Positions 15,922-24,400 of a stretch of DNA of 64,000 nt are shown here, piece after piece. The stretch lies in the NCBI RefSeq assembly GCF_042659465.1, contig NZ_JBHSSW010000005.1, positions 124,001 through 188,000 on the forward strand. The letters are read 5' to 3'. The translations under genes were made by a program, and so were the position numbers. Positions within the stretch are counted from its first letter, which is position 1. Each line of letters begins with the position of its first letter. The notes beneath the pieces are model-generated. The model saw only the letters and a list, made by a program, of their open reading frames with translations. It was not told the origin of the DNA and searched no databases. The stretch is from Ponticaulis profundi (GTDB lineage: Bacteria > Pseudomonadota > Alphaproteobacteria > Caulobacterales > Hyphomonadaceae).

Positions 15922-16575
15922 ATGGTCAATGAGACGATCAAGGCGGTCATCTGGGATTTTGGCGGCGTGTTCACGACATCGCCGTTCGAAGCGTTTAATG
16001 TCTATGAAGCCGAAAAAGGCCTGCCAAAGGATCTGATCCGGACCATTAATGCGACCGATCCCGATACCAATGCGTGGGCGCGGCTTGAGCGGTCTGAAGT
16101 TTCAGCCCTGGAATTCGATGACCTGTTTGCATCCGAGGCACGGACGCGCGGCTATGAAGTGCCCGGCAAGGACATCCTTGCACTCCTGTCCGGTCGCGTC
16201 AGACCAAAAGTCGTGGAAGCCCTGCACGCTTGCAAAGCGCATTTCAAAGTTGGCTGCATTACGAACAACGCACCGGTCGGCAAAGGCGCAAGCATGACCA
16301 GTGACGAAGAAAAAGCCCGAAAAGTGGAAGAAATCTTTGCAAGCTTCGAACATGTGATCGAAAGTTCAAAGGTTGGCGTTCGCAAGCCGGATCCACGCAT
16401 CTATGAAATGATGTGTGAAGCCTTGAATGTTGAGCCATCCGCCTGTGTGTATCTGGATGACCTCGGCATCAATCTGAAACCGGCACGCGCCATGGGCATG
16501 ACAACGATCAAAGTGCTGAATGAAGCGCAGTTATTGTCCGATCTGGAACAGGCTACGGGGCTCACCTTTACATGA
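15922..16575 (+). CDS. HAD-family hydrolase (HAD-IA)
   Basis: 217 residues. Motif I is IWDFGGVFTT: the first Asp is present and the second is replaced by Gly, as in ACAD10-like and some epoxide-hydrolase-like HAD proteins. Motif II is TNNAP, the Lys motif SSKVGVRKPD, and motif IV YLDDLGINLKPA. The usual general acid is thus missing, so phosphatase activity may be weak or the reaction different. GGGGAG precedes the ATG. Its stop overlaps the next ATG by four bases, so it is coupled to the lipoprotein gene. Confidence 0.87.
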   Translation: MVNETIKAVIWDFGGVFTTSPFEAFNVYEAEKGLPKDLIRTINATDPDTNAWARLERSEVSALEFDDLFASEARTRGYEVPGKDILALLSGRVRPKVVEALHACKAHFKVGCITNNAPVGKGASMTSDEEKARKVEEIFASFEHVIESSKVGVRKPDPRIYEMMCEALNVEPSACVYLDDLGINLKPARAMGMTTIKVLNEAQLLSDLEQATGLTFT

Positions 16576-17168
16576 TTTCAAGCGTCAGACAGGTCCTGCT
16601 TTTCCTGGCGATCCTAACTTCGCCCCTGATCAGCGCCTGTGACCTGTCTGACGAAATTGAACGCAGCCGACAGCCGGAGAAAACGCTCGAACCGGCCAAA
16701 CCACCCCAGGAGGGCGAAAACAGGGAAGATGAACTTCCCCAGCCCGTCATCGACAAGCGCGATGAAATCCTCGGCATTCTGGAAACCGGCTCTCTGAGAC
16801 AGCTGACGCGCCTGGCGCAGCAATATCCTGACTTCCGATCCAATTATGGCGAACTCGATCACTATCGCCACTGGTACATCATGAAGCGCGCCGGGCTCGA
16901 TCCAATCATCAAGACACAGCAAATCCTGCAACAGCCCTATGGCATCAAGGATTTTGGCGCAGAGAAATATTTCATCTGGCCCGCCCTCGCCGTACGTGCG
17001 CCGGAAGATCTGGAGTTTTCCAAACTCTCATTTGCCGATCGGGTGACCTTGCAGGAGCTCGTGGGTGAAGCTGGCATTGAGCGTATGAAAGCGGGAGAAG
17101 CGTATCCGGGGTTTCGACTGGCCATTCGTCAGGATGGCACCTGGGTCTATCTGCTACAGGACAACTGA
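16572..17168 (+). CDS. Lipoprotein of unknown function
   Basis: 198 residues. A signal peptide ends in the lipobox LISAC. A disordered Pro/Glu-rich segment (about 30-58) precedes a conserved-looking domain. I do not recognise the domain. It starts inside the stop of the HAD gene (ATGA overlap), which indicates translational coupling. Confidence 0.75.
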   Translation: MISSVRQVLLFLAILTSPLISACDLSDEIERSRQPEKTLEPAKPPQEGENREDELPQPVIDKRDEILGILETGSLRQLTRLAQQYPDFRSNYGELDHYRHWYIMKRAGLDPIIKTQQILQQPYGIKDFGAEKYFIWPALAVRAPEDLEFSKLSFADRVTLQELVGEAGIERMKAGEAYPGFRLAIRQDGTWVYLLQDN

Positions 17169-17223
17169 CGAAACACTTGCCGGATGTATGCGTTGTTCTT
17201 GTACACGATAAAGGGAGAAACAC

Positions 17224-17523
17224 ATGTCGACGATTGGTGCCGAACAGGCTCTCAAACATCTCGAAGGCTGGACCACTGCAACCTCCGGAAAAGCCATCAG
17301 CAAATCATTCGAATTCAAGGACTTTATGGATGCATGGTCATTCATGAACACCTGCGCCATGAAAGCCCAATGCATGGACCACCACCCAGAATGGTCGAAT
17401 GTATACAACAAGGTAGACGTGACGCTAACGACGCATGACGCTGGCGATGTGACCGAGAAAGATCTGGAACTCGCTGTTTTCATGGATGTCCGCGCCAAGA
17501 CGATCCATTACGTGCCTGAATAG
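17224..17523 (+). CDS. phhB: 4a-hydroxytetrahydrobiopterin dehydratase (pterin carbinolamine dehydratase)
   Basis: 99 residues, the usual size. The signature MDHHPEWSNVYNKVDVTLTT contains the catalytic His pair. The enzyme dehydrates the 4a-carbinolamine made by aromatic amino acid hydroxylases; no phenylalanine hydroxylase gene is in the window. In many bacteria it also acts as an accessory protein of molybdopterin or folate chemistry. GGGAGA precedes the ATG. Confidence 0.93.
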   Translation: MSTIGAEQALKHLEGWTTATSGKAISKSFEFKDFMDAWSFMNTCAMKAQCMDHHPEWSNVYNKVDVTLTTHDAGDVTEKDLELAVFMDVRAKTIHYVPE

Positions 17524-17596
17524 GCCAACCCGATCGACCATTGCCAAACCCCGGCCCATTCGGCATCGTCCCCGGTAAATATCAGGGAGAGAGTAT

Positions 17597-18367
17597 ATGG
17601 GCCGAGTATCCGGAAAAATGGCGTTGGTCACGGGCGCTGCGCAGGGGCTGGGAGCTGCAATTGCAACGCTGCTTGCAAAAGAAGGGGCCAAAGTCGCCCT
17701 TACAGATATCAATGGCGATGGAGCAGCCAGCCAGGCTGAGCTGATCAATAAATCCTATCCGGGACAGGCGTTTTCCTTTCAGCATGATGTCACCAGCGAT
17801 GCCGACTGGCAGCGCGTCCTGTCGGCCGCGAAAGACGCAATGGGTGGTCTGAACATTCTCGTCAACAATGCTGGGATTGCTTCCAACGGATCGGTCGAAG
17901 ACGAAGACTATGACGCCTTCAAGCGCGTGCAGACGATTGATGTCGACTCCATCTTTCTGGGCAGCAAGCACGCCATCCCGATCATGCGCGAGCATGCACC
18001 CGGCTCTATCGTCAACATCTCCTCGATTGCCGGTCTGATCGCATCTGGAAACTATGTGTCCTACAACACGGCCAAGGCCGGTGCGTGGATGATTTCGAAA
18101 TCAATCGCACTGCACTGCGCCAAATCAAAATCGGGTATCCGCTGCAATTCCGTCCACCCGGCATTTATCGATACGCCTATTCTGGACCCGACAAAGGCCG
18201 CTTTCGGTGAAGAAGAAGCGCTTGCGAAACTTGGGCGTCAGATTCCGATCGGCCGCGTCGGTGAGCCCGATGACGTGGCTTATGCTGTCCTGTTTCTGGC
18301 AAGCGATGAGTCCAAATTCATCACAGGCGCCGAATTGAAGGTCGATGGCGGCATCTCAGCAATGTAA
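17597..18367 (+). CDS. Short-chain dehydrogenase/reductase (classical SDR)
   Basis: 256 residues. Cofactor motif TGAAQGLG at the N-terminus with Asp in LTDIN, suggesting NAD rather than NADP; NNAG near 88; catalytic Tyr and Lys in YNTAKAG; C-terminal GAELKVDGGISAM. It is close to the cyclohexanol or hydroxysteroid dehydrogenase type. The substrate cannot be assigned. GGGAGAG lies upstream of the ATG. Confidence 0.9.
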   Translation: MGRVSGKMALVTGAAQGLGAAIATLLAKEGAKVALTDINGDGAASQAELINKSYPGQAFSFQHDVTSDADWQRVLSAAKDAMGGLNILVNNAGIASNGSVEDEDYDAFKRVQTIDVDSIFLGSKHAIPIMREHAPGSIVNISSIAGLIASGNYVSYNTAKAGAWMISKSIALHCAKSKSGIRCNSVHPAFIDTPILDPTKAAFGEEEALAKLGRQIPIGRVGEPDDVAYAVLFLASDESKFITGAELKVDGGISAM

Positions 18368-18427
18368 AAAAAGCCGAGCAAAATACTTGCCCTTTTGCAT
18401 GACCGAGCGCATTTCAAAGCTCGTGGG

Positions 18428-18447
18428 GCCGCCCTGCGATGGGCGGC
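18428..18447 (+). repeat. Hairpin in the carbonic anhydrase leader
   Basis: GCCGCCC (18428-18434) pairs with GGGCGGC (18441-18447) around a 6-base loop, 43 bases before the TTG start. No T-run follows. It is either the end of the SDR transcript or a leader structure. Confidence 0.45.
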
Positions 18448-18490
18448 TGAACCCTCTTTAAAAAGACAAGACCAACAGGAGGTGCCAGCC

Positions 18491-19162
18491 TTGCCACGTT
18501 TTATCGACGGTGTGATCAAATTCCAGAACGAAGTCTATCCGGACAAAAAGGAACTGTTTGAGAGGCTGGCAAAAGGCCAGGAGCCGGAAGCCGTCTTCAT
18601 TGCCTGCTCTGATGCCCGCGTCGAAACCGCCATGATCACGCAGACTGATCCGGGTGAGCTTTTCATTCTGCGCAATGCCGGCAATATCGTGCCACCGCAT
18701 ACGAGCCAGACCGGCGCCATGACAGCAACCATTGAATTCGCCATGCGCGTACTCGGCACACCACATATTGTGGTCTGCGGTCACAGTGAGTGCGGCGCCA
18801 TGAAGGGCGCAATGAACCCGGACTCCGTCAAGCATCTTCCACATGTGAAGGAATGGATCGGATTTGCGCAAGCGGCTGTGGATGTCGTCAATGAGCTGGC
18901 AACCGACGAAACCTCAGACGATGAAAAGATGCGCATGCTGCTGGAACAGAATGTCATGCTGCAGCTTCAGCACCTAAAAACCCACCCAAGCGTTCTGCGC
19001 CGACTGGCTGCAGGACAACTCACCCTGCACGGCTGGGTCTACGACATCAAGACCGGCGAAGTGTCTGCCTATGATGAAGAGACAGATACCTTCTCACCGG
19101 TTGACGATCACTATGCCGCGCTTGCACGCGAGCTGGCAAAAAAGAACAGCTGCTGCGACTGA
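18491..19162 (+). CDS. Beta-class carbonic anhydrase
   Basis: 223 residues from a TTG at 18491. AGGAGG ends eight bases before it, which decides the start over the longer frame from 18395. Zinc ligands are Cys in FIACSDAR and His/Cys in CGHSECGAM; the Asp-Arg dyad is in SDAR. It interconverts CO2 and bicarbonate in the cytoplasm, supplying bicarbonate to carboxylases such as those of the ethylmalonyl-CoA pathway and purine synthesis. The C-terminus ends in CCD. It abuts a convergent gene with no gap. Confidence 0.93.
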   Translation: MPRFIDGVIKFQNEVYPDKKELFERLAKGQEPEAVFIACSDARVETAMITQTDPGELFILRNAGNIVPPHTSQTGAMTATIEFAMRVLGTPHIVVCGHSECGAMKGAMNPDSVKHLPHVKEWIGFAQAAVDVVNELATDETSDDEKMRMLLEQNVMLQLQHLKTHPSVLRRLAAGQLTLHGWVYDIKTGEVSAYDEETDTFSPVDDHYAALARELAKKNSCCD

Positions 19163-19606
19163 TCAGGAATAAGGGTGGATGATGGCCGAGGCGATTGTGA
19201 CCTTGGCCACGCCTTCCCCAAGCGAGTGATCGATGACGCGCTGCATCCGATCTCCCATCATTACCAGATTCGGGACCGTACCCGGCATGTAAGTGCCATT
19301 CATGTAAGAGTGGATCGACCGACGAAGACTGTCACGAATCCGCGGCATGGTCGCGACCGCTTTTTTTCGCATGTCATTGTCTGCAATCTCGAGTCCGACA
19401 TCGACAGCGACCATTCCCGAAAACCCATCCCATTCCGCGATCGGAATGTTGAGCCCGGTGACGGCGACATAAATCTTCGACCCGGTAATCCGGGTGACGG
19501 CCTTGTCTTCCGGCTCAGAACCACCGCCAGCGGCATGCGCGCTTAGCGACACAGACGGGAACAGCAACAAGCTGGCGACAATTGCGTATTTCAGATAACG
19601 GATCAT
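19163..19606 (-). CDS. Exported FliL-like protein of unknown function
   Basis: 147 residues with a signal peptide (cleavage near SAHA-AGGG). The segment VAVDVGLEIADNDMRKKAVA and then TMPRIRDSLRRSI resembles FliL-family C-terminal domains, and the closing MMGDRMQRVIDHSL matches a widespread alphaproteobacterial exported family usually annotated as Tat/signal protein. No flagellar genes are nearby. The role is unknown. Its stop codon touches that of the carbonic anhydrase. Confidence 0.72.
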   Translation of the reverse strand: MIRYLKYAIVASLLLFPSVSLSAHAAGGGSEPEDKAVTRITGSKIYVAVTGLNIPIAEWDGFSGMVAVDVGLEIADNDMRKKAVATMPRIRDSLRRSIHSYMNGTYMPGTVPNLVMMGDRMQRVIDHSLGEGVAKVTIASAIIHPYS

Positions 19607-19629
19607 GCCTGTTTGTTAACAGGTACGCG

Positions 19630-20562
19630 TTAAGAGCTCGGCGAATTCAGTTCCGCCAATTTTACCGCATCCGGTAGCAATTCGTTAAAGTCGAACACAT
19701 TCGGATCATGCAGGTGTGATGGTCTGACATGCGCCAGAGCGTTTGCCATCTTGGCTTTCCGTCCCGGTGTGCGCGCTTCCCAGTCATTCAGCATCTGCTT
19801 CATCAGAGCGCGTTGCAAACCATCCTGTGAGCCACAGAGCGTGCAGGGAATGATCGGGAATTGCATGCCGGACGCAAACTTTTCGACATCGGCCTCAACC
19901 GAGCGGATGAGCGGGCGAAGGACCATTAGATCGCCTTCATCATTCACCAGTTTGGGCGGCATGCCAGCAAGCCGGCCGCCATGGAAGAGGTTCATAAAGA
20001 AGGTTTCCAGCGCATCATCCAGATGGTGGCCAAGCACAATCGCGTCGCAGCCTTCCTCACGGGCGATGCGATAGAGAATGCCGCGGCGCAGGCGCGAGCA
20101 AAGCGCGCAATAGGTTTTCTGCGACGGCACTTTGTCCGTCACGATGGAGTATGTGTCTTCGGTTTCGATGCGGTAAGGCATCCCGAGGTCGTTCAGATAG
20201 TTCGGCAGGGTCTCAGCCGGGAAGCCAGGCTGGCCCTGATCCAGATTGCAGGCCAGCAATTCGGCATTGATTGCGCCGAGATATTTCAGCTCCAGCAATA
20301 TGGAGAGCAAGGCATAGCTGTCCTTTCCGCCGGACAGGCAAACCAGCCATTTGGCCGGCCGACTGCTATTCTTTGAGGTATCCAGCCCGTAGGTCTGAAT
20401 GGTTTCCAGCGCCTGACGTACCAGCCGTTTGCGTACTTTCTTGAACGTGACACCATCAGGTGCATTGGCGTAGGCCGCGCGAAAGCTCGCCTCCACATCC
20501 AGGGTGGTGACGGCTGAGCGAAGTGTTTTCATCTTCGGCAATTGTGCGGTGTCGTGGGCCAA
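19630..20562 (-). CDS. ttcA: tRNA 2-thiocytidine(32) synthetase
   Basis: 310 residues from a TTG at 20562; AGAGG lies five bases upstream, while the ATG at 20532 has none. The ATP-pyrophosphatase loop CLSGGKDSYA, and the Cys pairs in YCALCSR and PCTLCGS that hold the [4Fe-4S] cluster, define TtcA. It thiolates cytidine 32 in certain tRNAs. The open frame runs on to 20829, but that upstream part is full of inverted repeats and has no homology, so it is not coding. Confidence 0.92.
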   Translation of the reverse strand: MAHDTAQLPKMKTLRSAVTTLDVEASFRAAYANAPDGVTFKKVRKRLVRQALETIQTYGLDTSKNSSRPAKWLVCLSGGKDSYALLSILLELKYLGAINAELLACNLDQGQPGFPAETLPNYLNDLGMPYRIETEDTYSIVTDKVPSQKTYCALCSRLRRGILYRIAREEGCDAIVLGHHLDDALETFFMNLFHGGRLAGMPPKLVNDEGDLMVLRPLIRSVEADVEKFASGMQFPIIPCTLCGSQDGLQRALMKQMLNDWEARTPGRKAKMANALAHVRPSHLHDPNVFDFNELLPDAVKLAELNSPSS

Positions 20563-20864
20563 ATCTGCCTCTTTGCGGGTATTGTCCGGAAACCGGCCTT
20601 TTGATGGAAAAAGAGCCGACCGGCAAGTGTGTGTAGGAGCGCAATCTAATCTGCGCATGCCGGTCGGCCAAGGGCTGGAACCTGCTTTCAAGCAGATTGC
20701 GCCTGAACCGCGCATAACCGACCGTTCAGCACGAGACGGCCTGAGGCGTTCGCGCAACCGAATCTTCACTCCATAAAGCGACAATTTCGCAACTGGATCA
20801 CCTCGAGGTTCCATTTCATCCATAATCACTCTACATGAGGGAAAACCTCGCTGGAGACACGCGA
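20563..20864. other. Structured intergenic region between ttcA and the YggT gene
   Basis: 302 bases. It contains an 11-bp inverted repeat (20615-20625 and 20658-20668) with a 5-bp repeat nested inside it. A competing 9-bp pairing joins 20639-20647 with 20694-20702, and a tight hairpin lies at 20682-20695. Mutually exclusive pairings are typical of leader RNAs or small RNAs; it would be the ttcA leader on the minus strand. Confidence 0.5.
20615..20668. repeat. Nested inverted repeat upstream of ttcA
   Basis: Outer arms GCCGACCGGCA (20615-20625) and TGCCGGTCGGC (20658-20668) are perfect. Inner arms GCGCA (20639-20643) and TGCGC (20652-20656) are also perfect. Confidence 0.75.
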
Positions 20865-21191
20865 ATGAACAATTTCCTGATCTGGTTCCTGACGACGATT
20901 ATCGGCCTCGTACAAATGCTGATCGGCGCTTATATGCTGGCGATCTTCATTTACTTCCTGACCCGTCTGCTGGTCAGTTTCGGAGGCGTTTCGGCTCACA
21001 ATCCGGTTGTGCAATTTATCCTGCAGATCGGGTCATCCCTGATCGAGCCGGTTCTGAAGCCGATCCGCCGTGTTGTGCCAATGATCAACGGCATTGATCT
21101 GTCGATCATGGCGCTCTGGATCATTCTCTATGTCATCAGCTCGTTTCTGGGATTTCTGGCCGGTCAGATCGCACTTTCCGGCCTGCGCTAA
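20865..21191 (+). CDS. yggT: YggT-family membrane protein
   Basis: 108 residues from the ATG at 20865, with GGAG eight bases upstream. Two hydrophobic blocks (about 5-35 and 70-100) flank the family core NPVVQFILQIGSSLIEPVLK and PIRRVVP. YggT proteins are linked to osmotic shock tolerance or cell division in other bacteria. The yggT-folD order is common in alphaproteobacteria, and the gap here is 18 bases. Confidence 0.87.
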   Translation: MNNFLIWFLTTIIGLVQMLIGAYMLAIFIYFLTRLLVSFGGVSAHNPVVQFILQIGSSLIEPVLKPIRRVVPMINGIDLSIMALWIILYVISSFLGFLAGQIALSGLR

Positions 21192-21209
21192 ACATATGGA
21201 TGCCTTCGA

Positions 21210-22094
21210 ATGACCGCCGAGATTATTGACGGAAAAGCAATTGCCGCTGAGCTCCGCAAACAGGTTGCCGCAGATGTGGCGGCTCTGAAAGACGCTCACG
21301 GTGTGACACCCGGCCTTGCCGTCGTGCTGGTCGGCGAAGATCCTGCCAGCCAGGTCTATGTCCGTTCCAAGGTCAAGCAGACCGAAGAAGCCGGCATGCG
21401 GTCCATTCACCACCATGTGTCGGCCGACATCACCCAGTCTGATCTTGAAGCCCTGATCGAACGCCTGAATGCCGATGACACGGTTGACGGCATCCTGCTG
21501 CAACTGCCTCTGCCGAATGACCTCGATGCGGACAGCGCAATCGAGAAGATCTCACCGGACAAGGATGTTGATGGCCTGACAGAGGCTTCTGCCGGACGTC
21601 TCTCTCTCGGCAAGCCAGGGCTTCGCCCCTGCACGCCGAGCGGCTGTGTGACGCTTGCAAAAAGCGCGCTTGGCGATGACCTTTCCGGCAAGCATTGCGT
21701 GGTTGTGGGGCGCTCCATTCTGGTTGGCAAACCAGCCGCGCTTTTGTTCCTCGAACAGAACTGCACGGTGACCATCGCCCATTCACGGACAAGGGACCTT
21801 CCCGCCGTCTGCCGTGAAGCTGACATTCTCATTCCGGCTGTCGGGCGACCGAAAATGATACAGGGCGACTGGGTAAAGCCCGGTGCGGCCGTGATCGATG
21901 TTGGCATTAACCGCATCCCGGCTCCTGAGAAGGGCGAAGGCAAGACACGCCTCGTTGGTGACGCAGATTATGACGCCTGCGCGGACATTGCCGGTTACAT
22001 CACACCGGTTCCCGGCGGTGTGGGCCCAATGACCATTGCTTGCCTGCTGGAAAACACGGTGAAAGCCGCAAAACTGCGCCGTAAGATCGGCTAG
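21210..22094 (+). CDS. folD: Bifunctional methylenetetrahydrofolate dehydrogenase/cyclohydrolase
   Basis: 294 residues. Signatures VGEDPASQVYVRSKVKQTEE, QLPLPNDLD, GRSILVGKPAALLF and PGGVGPMTIACLLENT are all present, with the catalytic Lys in RSKVKQ. It interconverts methylene-, methenyl- and formyl-tetrahydrofolate, supplying formyl groups for purines (see purH at the right edge). It is in an operon with yggT and the HNH gene. Confidence 0.96.
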   Translation: MTAEIIDGKAIAAELRKQVAADVAALKDAHGVTPGLAVVLVGEDPASQVYVRSKVKQTEEAGMRSIHHHVSADITQSDLEALIERLNADDTVDGILLQLPLPNDLDADSAIEKISPDKDVDGLTEASAGRLSLGKPGLRPCTPSGCVTLAKSALGDDLSGKHCVVVGRSILVGKPAALLFLEQNCTVTIAHSRTRDLPAVCREADILIPAVGRPKMIQGDWVKPGAAVIDVGINRIPAPEKGEGKTRLVGDADYDACADIAGYITPVPGGVGPMTIACLLENTVKAAKLRRKIG

Positions 22095-22098
22095 ATCC

Positions 22099-22368
22099 GT
22101 GGCGCAGCCGTTTCAGGCAAAAGAAAGCGAAATCTTTCAAAGACTTTGGCAAAAGCAGAGCGGGCTTTGCGCGCTCTGCGAAGCGCCAATGCCACGTCAC
22201 AGATTTGATGTCGCGCACGCAACGCTCTGGTCAAAACAACGCCCGACATTCGATCATATCCGGCCCCGCGCCAAAGGCGGGCATGATGACGAGAGCAATC
22301 TTCAGCTCGCACACGCAGCCTGCAACAAACGCAAGGGAAGCCGCTGGTCAGGGAAAACCGAGGGTTAA
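22099..22368 (+). CDS. Small HNH endonuclease
   Basis: 89 residues from a GTG four bases after the folD stop. Zinc Cys pairs in CALCEAP and ACNKRKG enclose the HNH core PTFDHIRPRAKGG and NLQLAHAAC. Stand-alone HNH proteins nick or cut DNA; the biological target is unknown. Tight coupling to folD suggests co-translation rather than a mobile origin. Confidence 0.85.
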   Translation: MAQPFQAKESEIFQRLWQKQSGLCALCEAPMPRHRFDVAHATLWSKQRPTFDHIRPRAKGGHDDESNLQLAHAACNKRKGSRWSGKTEG

Positions 22369-22456
22369 TCTACCAGGGCGAAGAAAAGAATAACCAACGT
22401 CTCAGGTTGGAATCAAACTTGCTCTTTCGAGACCATACACCTCTCGGAGCAAGCCC

Positions 22457-23578
22457 ATGACGATCACACAAACCACACGGCAGAGATTTGAATCTCTCAC
22501 CGGGTTGCGGTTTCTACTCGCAATCTGGATCGCCTATTTTCACGTCGGTCACATGTATGACCATGACGGGTTCGGCACGATCCCGTATCTGGAACTCGGC
22601 GTCGCGCGCGTCGATGTCTTCTTTGTGCTGTCAGGCTTTGTGCTGGCACATGTGTACTGGGCGCGGCGCACCAGGCCGTTTGCCTTTGGCGACTTCATGA
22701 TGGCCCGGCTTGCCCGCATCTATCCACTACACGTCTTCGCGCTCGGCGTTATCATTGCGTATCTGCTGCTGGGCATGTCGATCGGCAAAGCCGATCATAT
22801 CACGAACTATTCGATCACCGGCCTACTCGGAAATCTGGCCCTGCTTCAGTCGTTCGGCCTTCCGGATGTTGTGTATTGGAATTTCCCCGCCTGGGCGATC
22901 AGCGCCGAATTCGCGGGTTATCTTGCTTTCCCGCTCTATATTCTGATTGCCGACAAAATGCGCGGCCATGCGTTTCTGTTTCTGGCACTCTGTCTTCTGA
23001 ATGTCTTTCTGATCGATAATGTGCACAGACTGTTCCTCGACCGGCCACTGAGCCAGTCGACCATGGACTGGGGTGCGCTACGCGGCGCTGTAGTCATGTT
23101 GGTCGGTGTCGGCGCACGCGCCGCCTTTGACCAGTTCAGTGTTTCGAGCTTTCGCGCCGGTATCTACGCTATTGCAGGTGCGGCCTGTGCGCTCATCGCA
23201 GCGATCAGTCATCTCGGCACGGCTTTCGTGGCCCTGGGTGGCGCGATTATGATCATGAGCCTTGCGCGGATTGATGCGCACGCAAAACCAACCTTCCTGT
23301 CCACAAAAACGCTCTGCAAGCTCGGCGGCTGGTCCTATGCCATTTTCATCCTGCATGTGCCCATCTTCATAATCCTGAAGAATGGGCTGGATGTGCTGGG
23401 CATCCCTTTTGTCGTCAACGGCTGGACCTCCCTTGCCTTCACGCTGGTCGTGGTCGCGATTTCCTATCCGGCCCACCATCTGATCGAGGAGCCATCACGC
23501 AAACTGATCCGAGACAGCTGGAACGGTCGCAAGAAAAGGTCAGAGCAAGCAAGCGCCGTGCAGACTCCTGCCGAGTGA
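22457..23578 (+). CDS. Acyltransferase 3 (OafA/NolL-type) membrane protein
   Basis: 373 residues with about ten membrane helices. The N-terminal motif FESLTGLRFLLAIWIAYFHV carries the expected His, followed by FFVLSGFVLA and the Arg-rich MARLARIYPLH. These proteins O-acetylate surface polysaccharides or other extracytoplasmic sugars. It lies between folD/HNH and trmD, on the same strand. Confidence 0.9.
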   Translation: MTITQTTRQRFESLTGLRFLLAIWIAYFHVGHMYDHDGFGTIPYLELGVARVDVFFVLSGFVLAHVYWARRTRPFAFGDFMMARLARIYPLHVFALGVIIAYLLLGMSIGKADHITNYSITGLLGNLALLQSFGLPDVVYWNFPAWAISAEFAGYLAFPLYILIADKMRGHAFLFLALCLLNVFLIDNVHRLFLDRPLSQSTMDWGALRGAVVMLVGVGARAAFDQFSVSSFRAGIYAIAGAACALIAAISHLGTAFVALGGAIMIMSLARIDAHAKPTFLSTKTLCKLGGWSYAIFILHVPIFIILKNGLDVLGIPFVVNGWTSLAFTLVVVAISYPAHHLIEEPSRKLIRDSWNGRKKRSEQASAVQTPAE

Positions 23579-23601
23579 GCTTTTCACGCAACAAACCATG
23601 C

Positions 23602-23630
23602 TCCGGAAAGGCCCGCTCCGCCTTTCCGGA
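23602..23630. repeat. 11-bp stem-loop before trmD
   Basis: TCCGGAAAGGC (23602-23612) and GCCTTTCCGGA (23620-23630) with a 7-base loop. No T-run follows, so it may be a rho-assisted end of the acyltransferase transcript or a trmD leader hairpin. Confidence 0.6.
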
Positions 23631-23669
23631 TGACATTTGACCGCTTTTCAGGGTAAAGCGCGCACACGC

Positions 23670-24380
23670 ATGACCTATCAATCCACCATACTCACCCTGT
23701 TCCCGGACGCATTTCCCGGTATTCTCGGCACCTCAATCATCGGTCGAGCACTGGAAAATGAAATTTGGTCGCTAGAGGCACTGGACATTCGTGCCTTTTC
23801 CGATCATAAGCACCGATCTGTTGACGACACTCCTGCGGGAGGTGGCGCCGGTATGGTGTTGCGCCCGGATGTGGTGGCGTCTGCAATTGACGCGGTTGAT
23901 CGCAAGGATCGTCCGCTGATCTATCTGAGCCCGAGAGGAAAACCGTTATCTCAGGCCCGGGTGCGAAAGCTTGCTTCCGACCCCGGTGTTATCCTGATTT
24001 GCGGGCGATTTGAAGGCTTAGATGAGCGTGTTATTGAGGCACGTGGCATTGAGGAAGTCAGTATTGGGGATTACATCCTCGCTGGCGGTGAAGTGGCAGC
24101 CATGGTTCTTCTGGAAGCCGTGGTGAGACTTCTTCCGGGTGTCGCGGGAAATCATGACTCGCTGAGTGAAGAGAGTTTCGAGTCCGGTCTGCTCGAATAT
24201 CCTCATTATACGCGTCCGCGCGTGTGGGAGGATCGAAGCATACCGGATGTCCTGCTTTCGGGTGATCATGGCGCCGTGGCGAAATGGCGACAGGAACAGT
24301 CGGAAGCAATTACAAAACAACGCCGACCAGATATCTGGGAAGCATGGGTAAAGAAGAGCAAGGCAGGCAAGCCTGATTAA
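23670..24380 (+). CDS. trmD: tRNA (guanine(37)-N1)-methyltransferase
   Basis: 236 residues from the ATG at 23670; an upstream TTG at 23637 would add 11 residues absent from the family. SPOUT knot motifs are clear: GGAGMVLRPDV, LSPRGKPLSQ, CGRFEGLDERV and SIGDYILAGGE. It methylates G37 next to the anticodon and prevents frameshifting. It is followed after 20 bases by rplS. The usual upstream partners rpsP and rimM are not here. Confidence 0.95.
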   Translation: MTYQSTILTLFPDAFPGILGTSIIGRALENEIWSLEALDIRAFSDHKHRSVDDTPAGGGAGMVLRPDVVASAIDAVDRKDRPLIYLSPRGKPLSQARVRKLASDPGVILICGRFEGLDERVIEARGIEEVSIGDYILAGGEVAAMVLLEAVVRLLPGVAGNHDSLSEESFESGLLEYPHYTRPRVWEDRSIPDVLLSGDHGAVAKWRQEQSEAITKQRRPDIWEAWVKKSKAGKPD

Positions 24381-24400
24381 ACAGGGCCGGAGTAGAGAAG

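Noticed and set aside
19616..19633. CtrA box upstream of the FliL-like gene
   Set aside because: TTAA repeats are 10 bases apart; CtrA needs 7.
20563..20829. N-terminal extension of TtcA
   Set aside because: The open frame continues, but the extra residues match nothing in the family, and a good ribosome site lies before the TTG at 20562.
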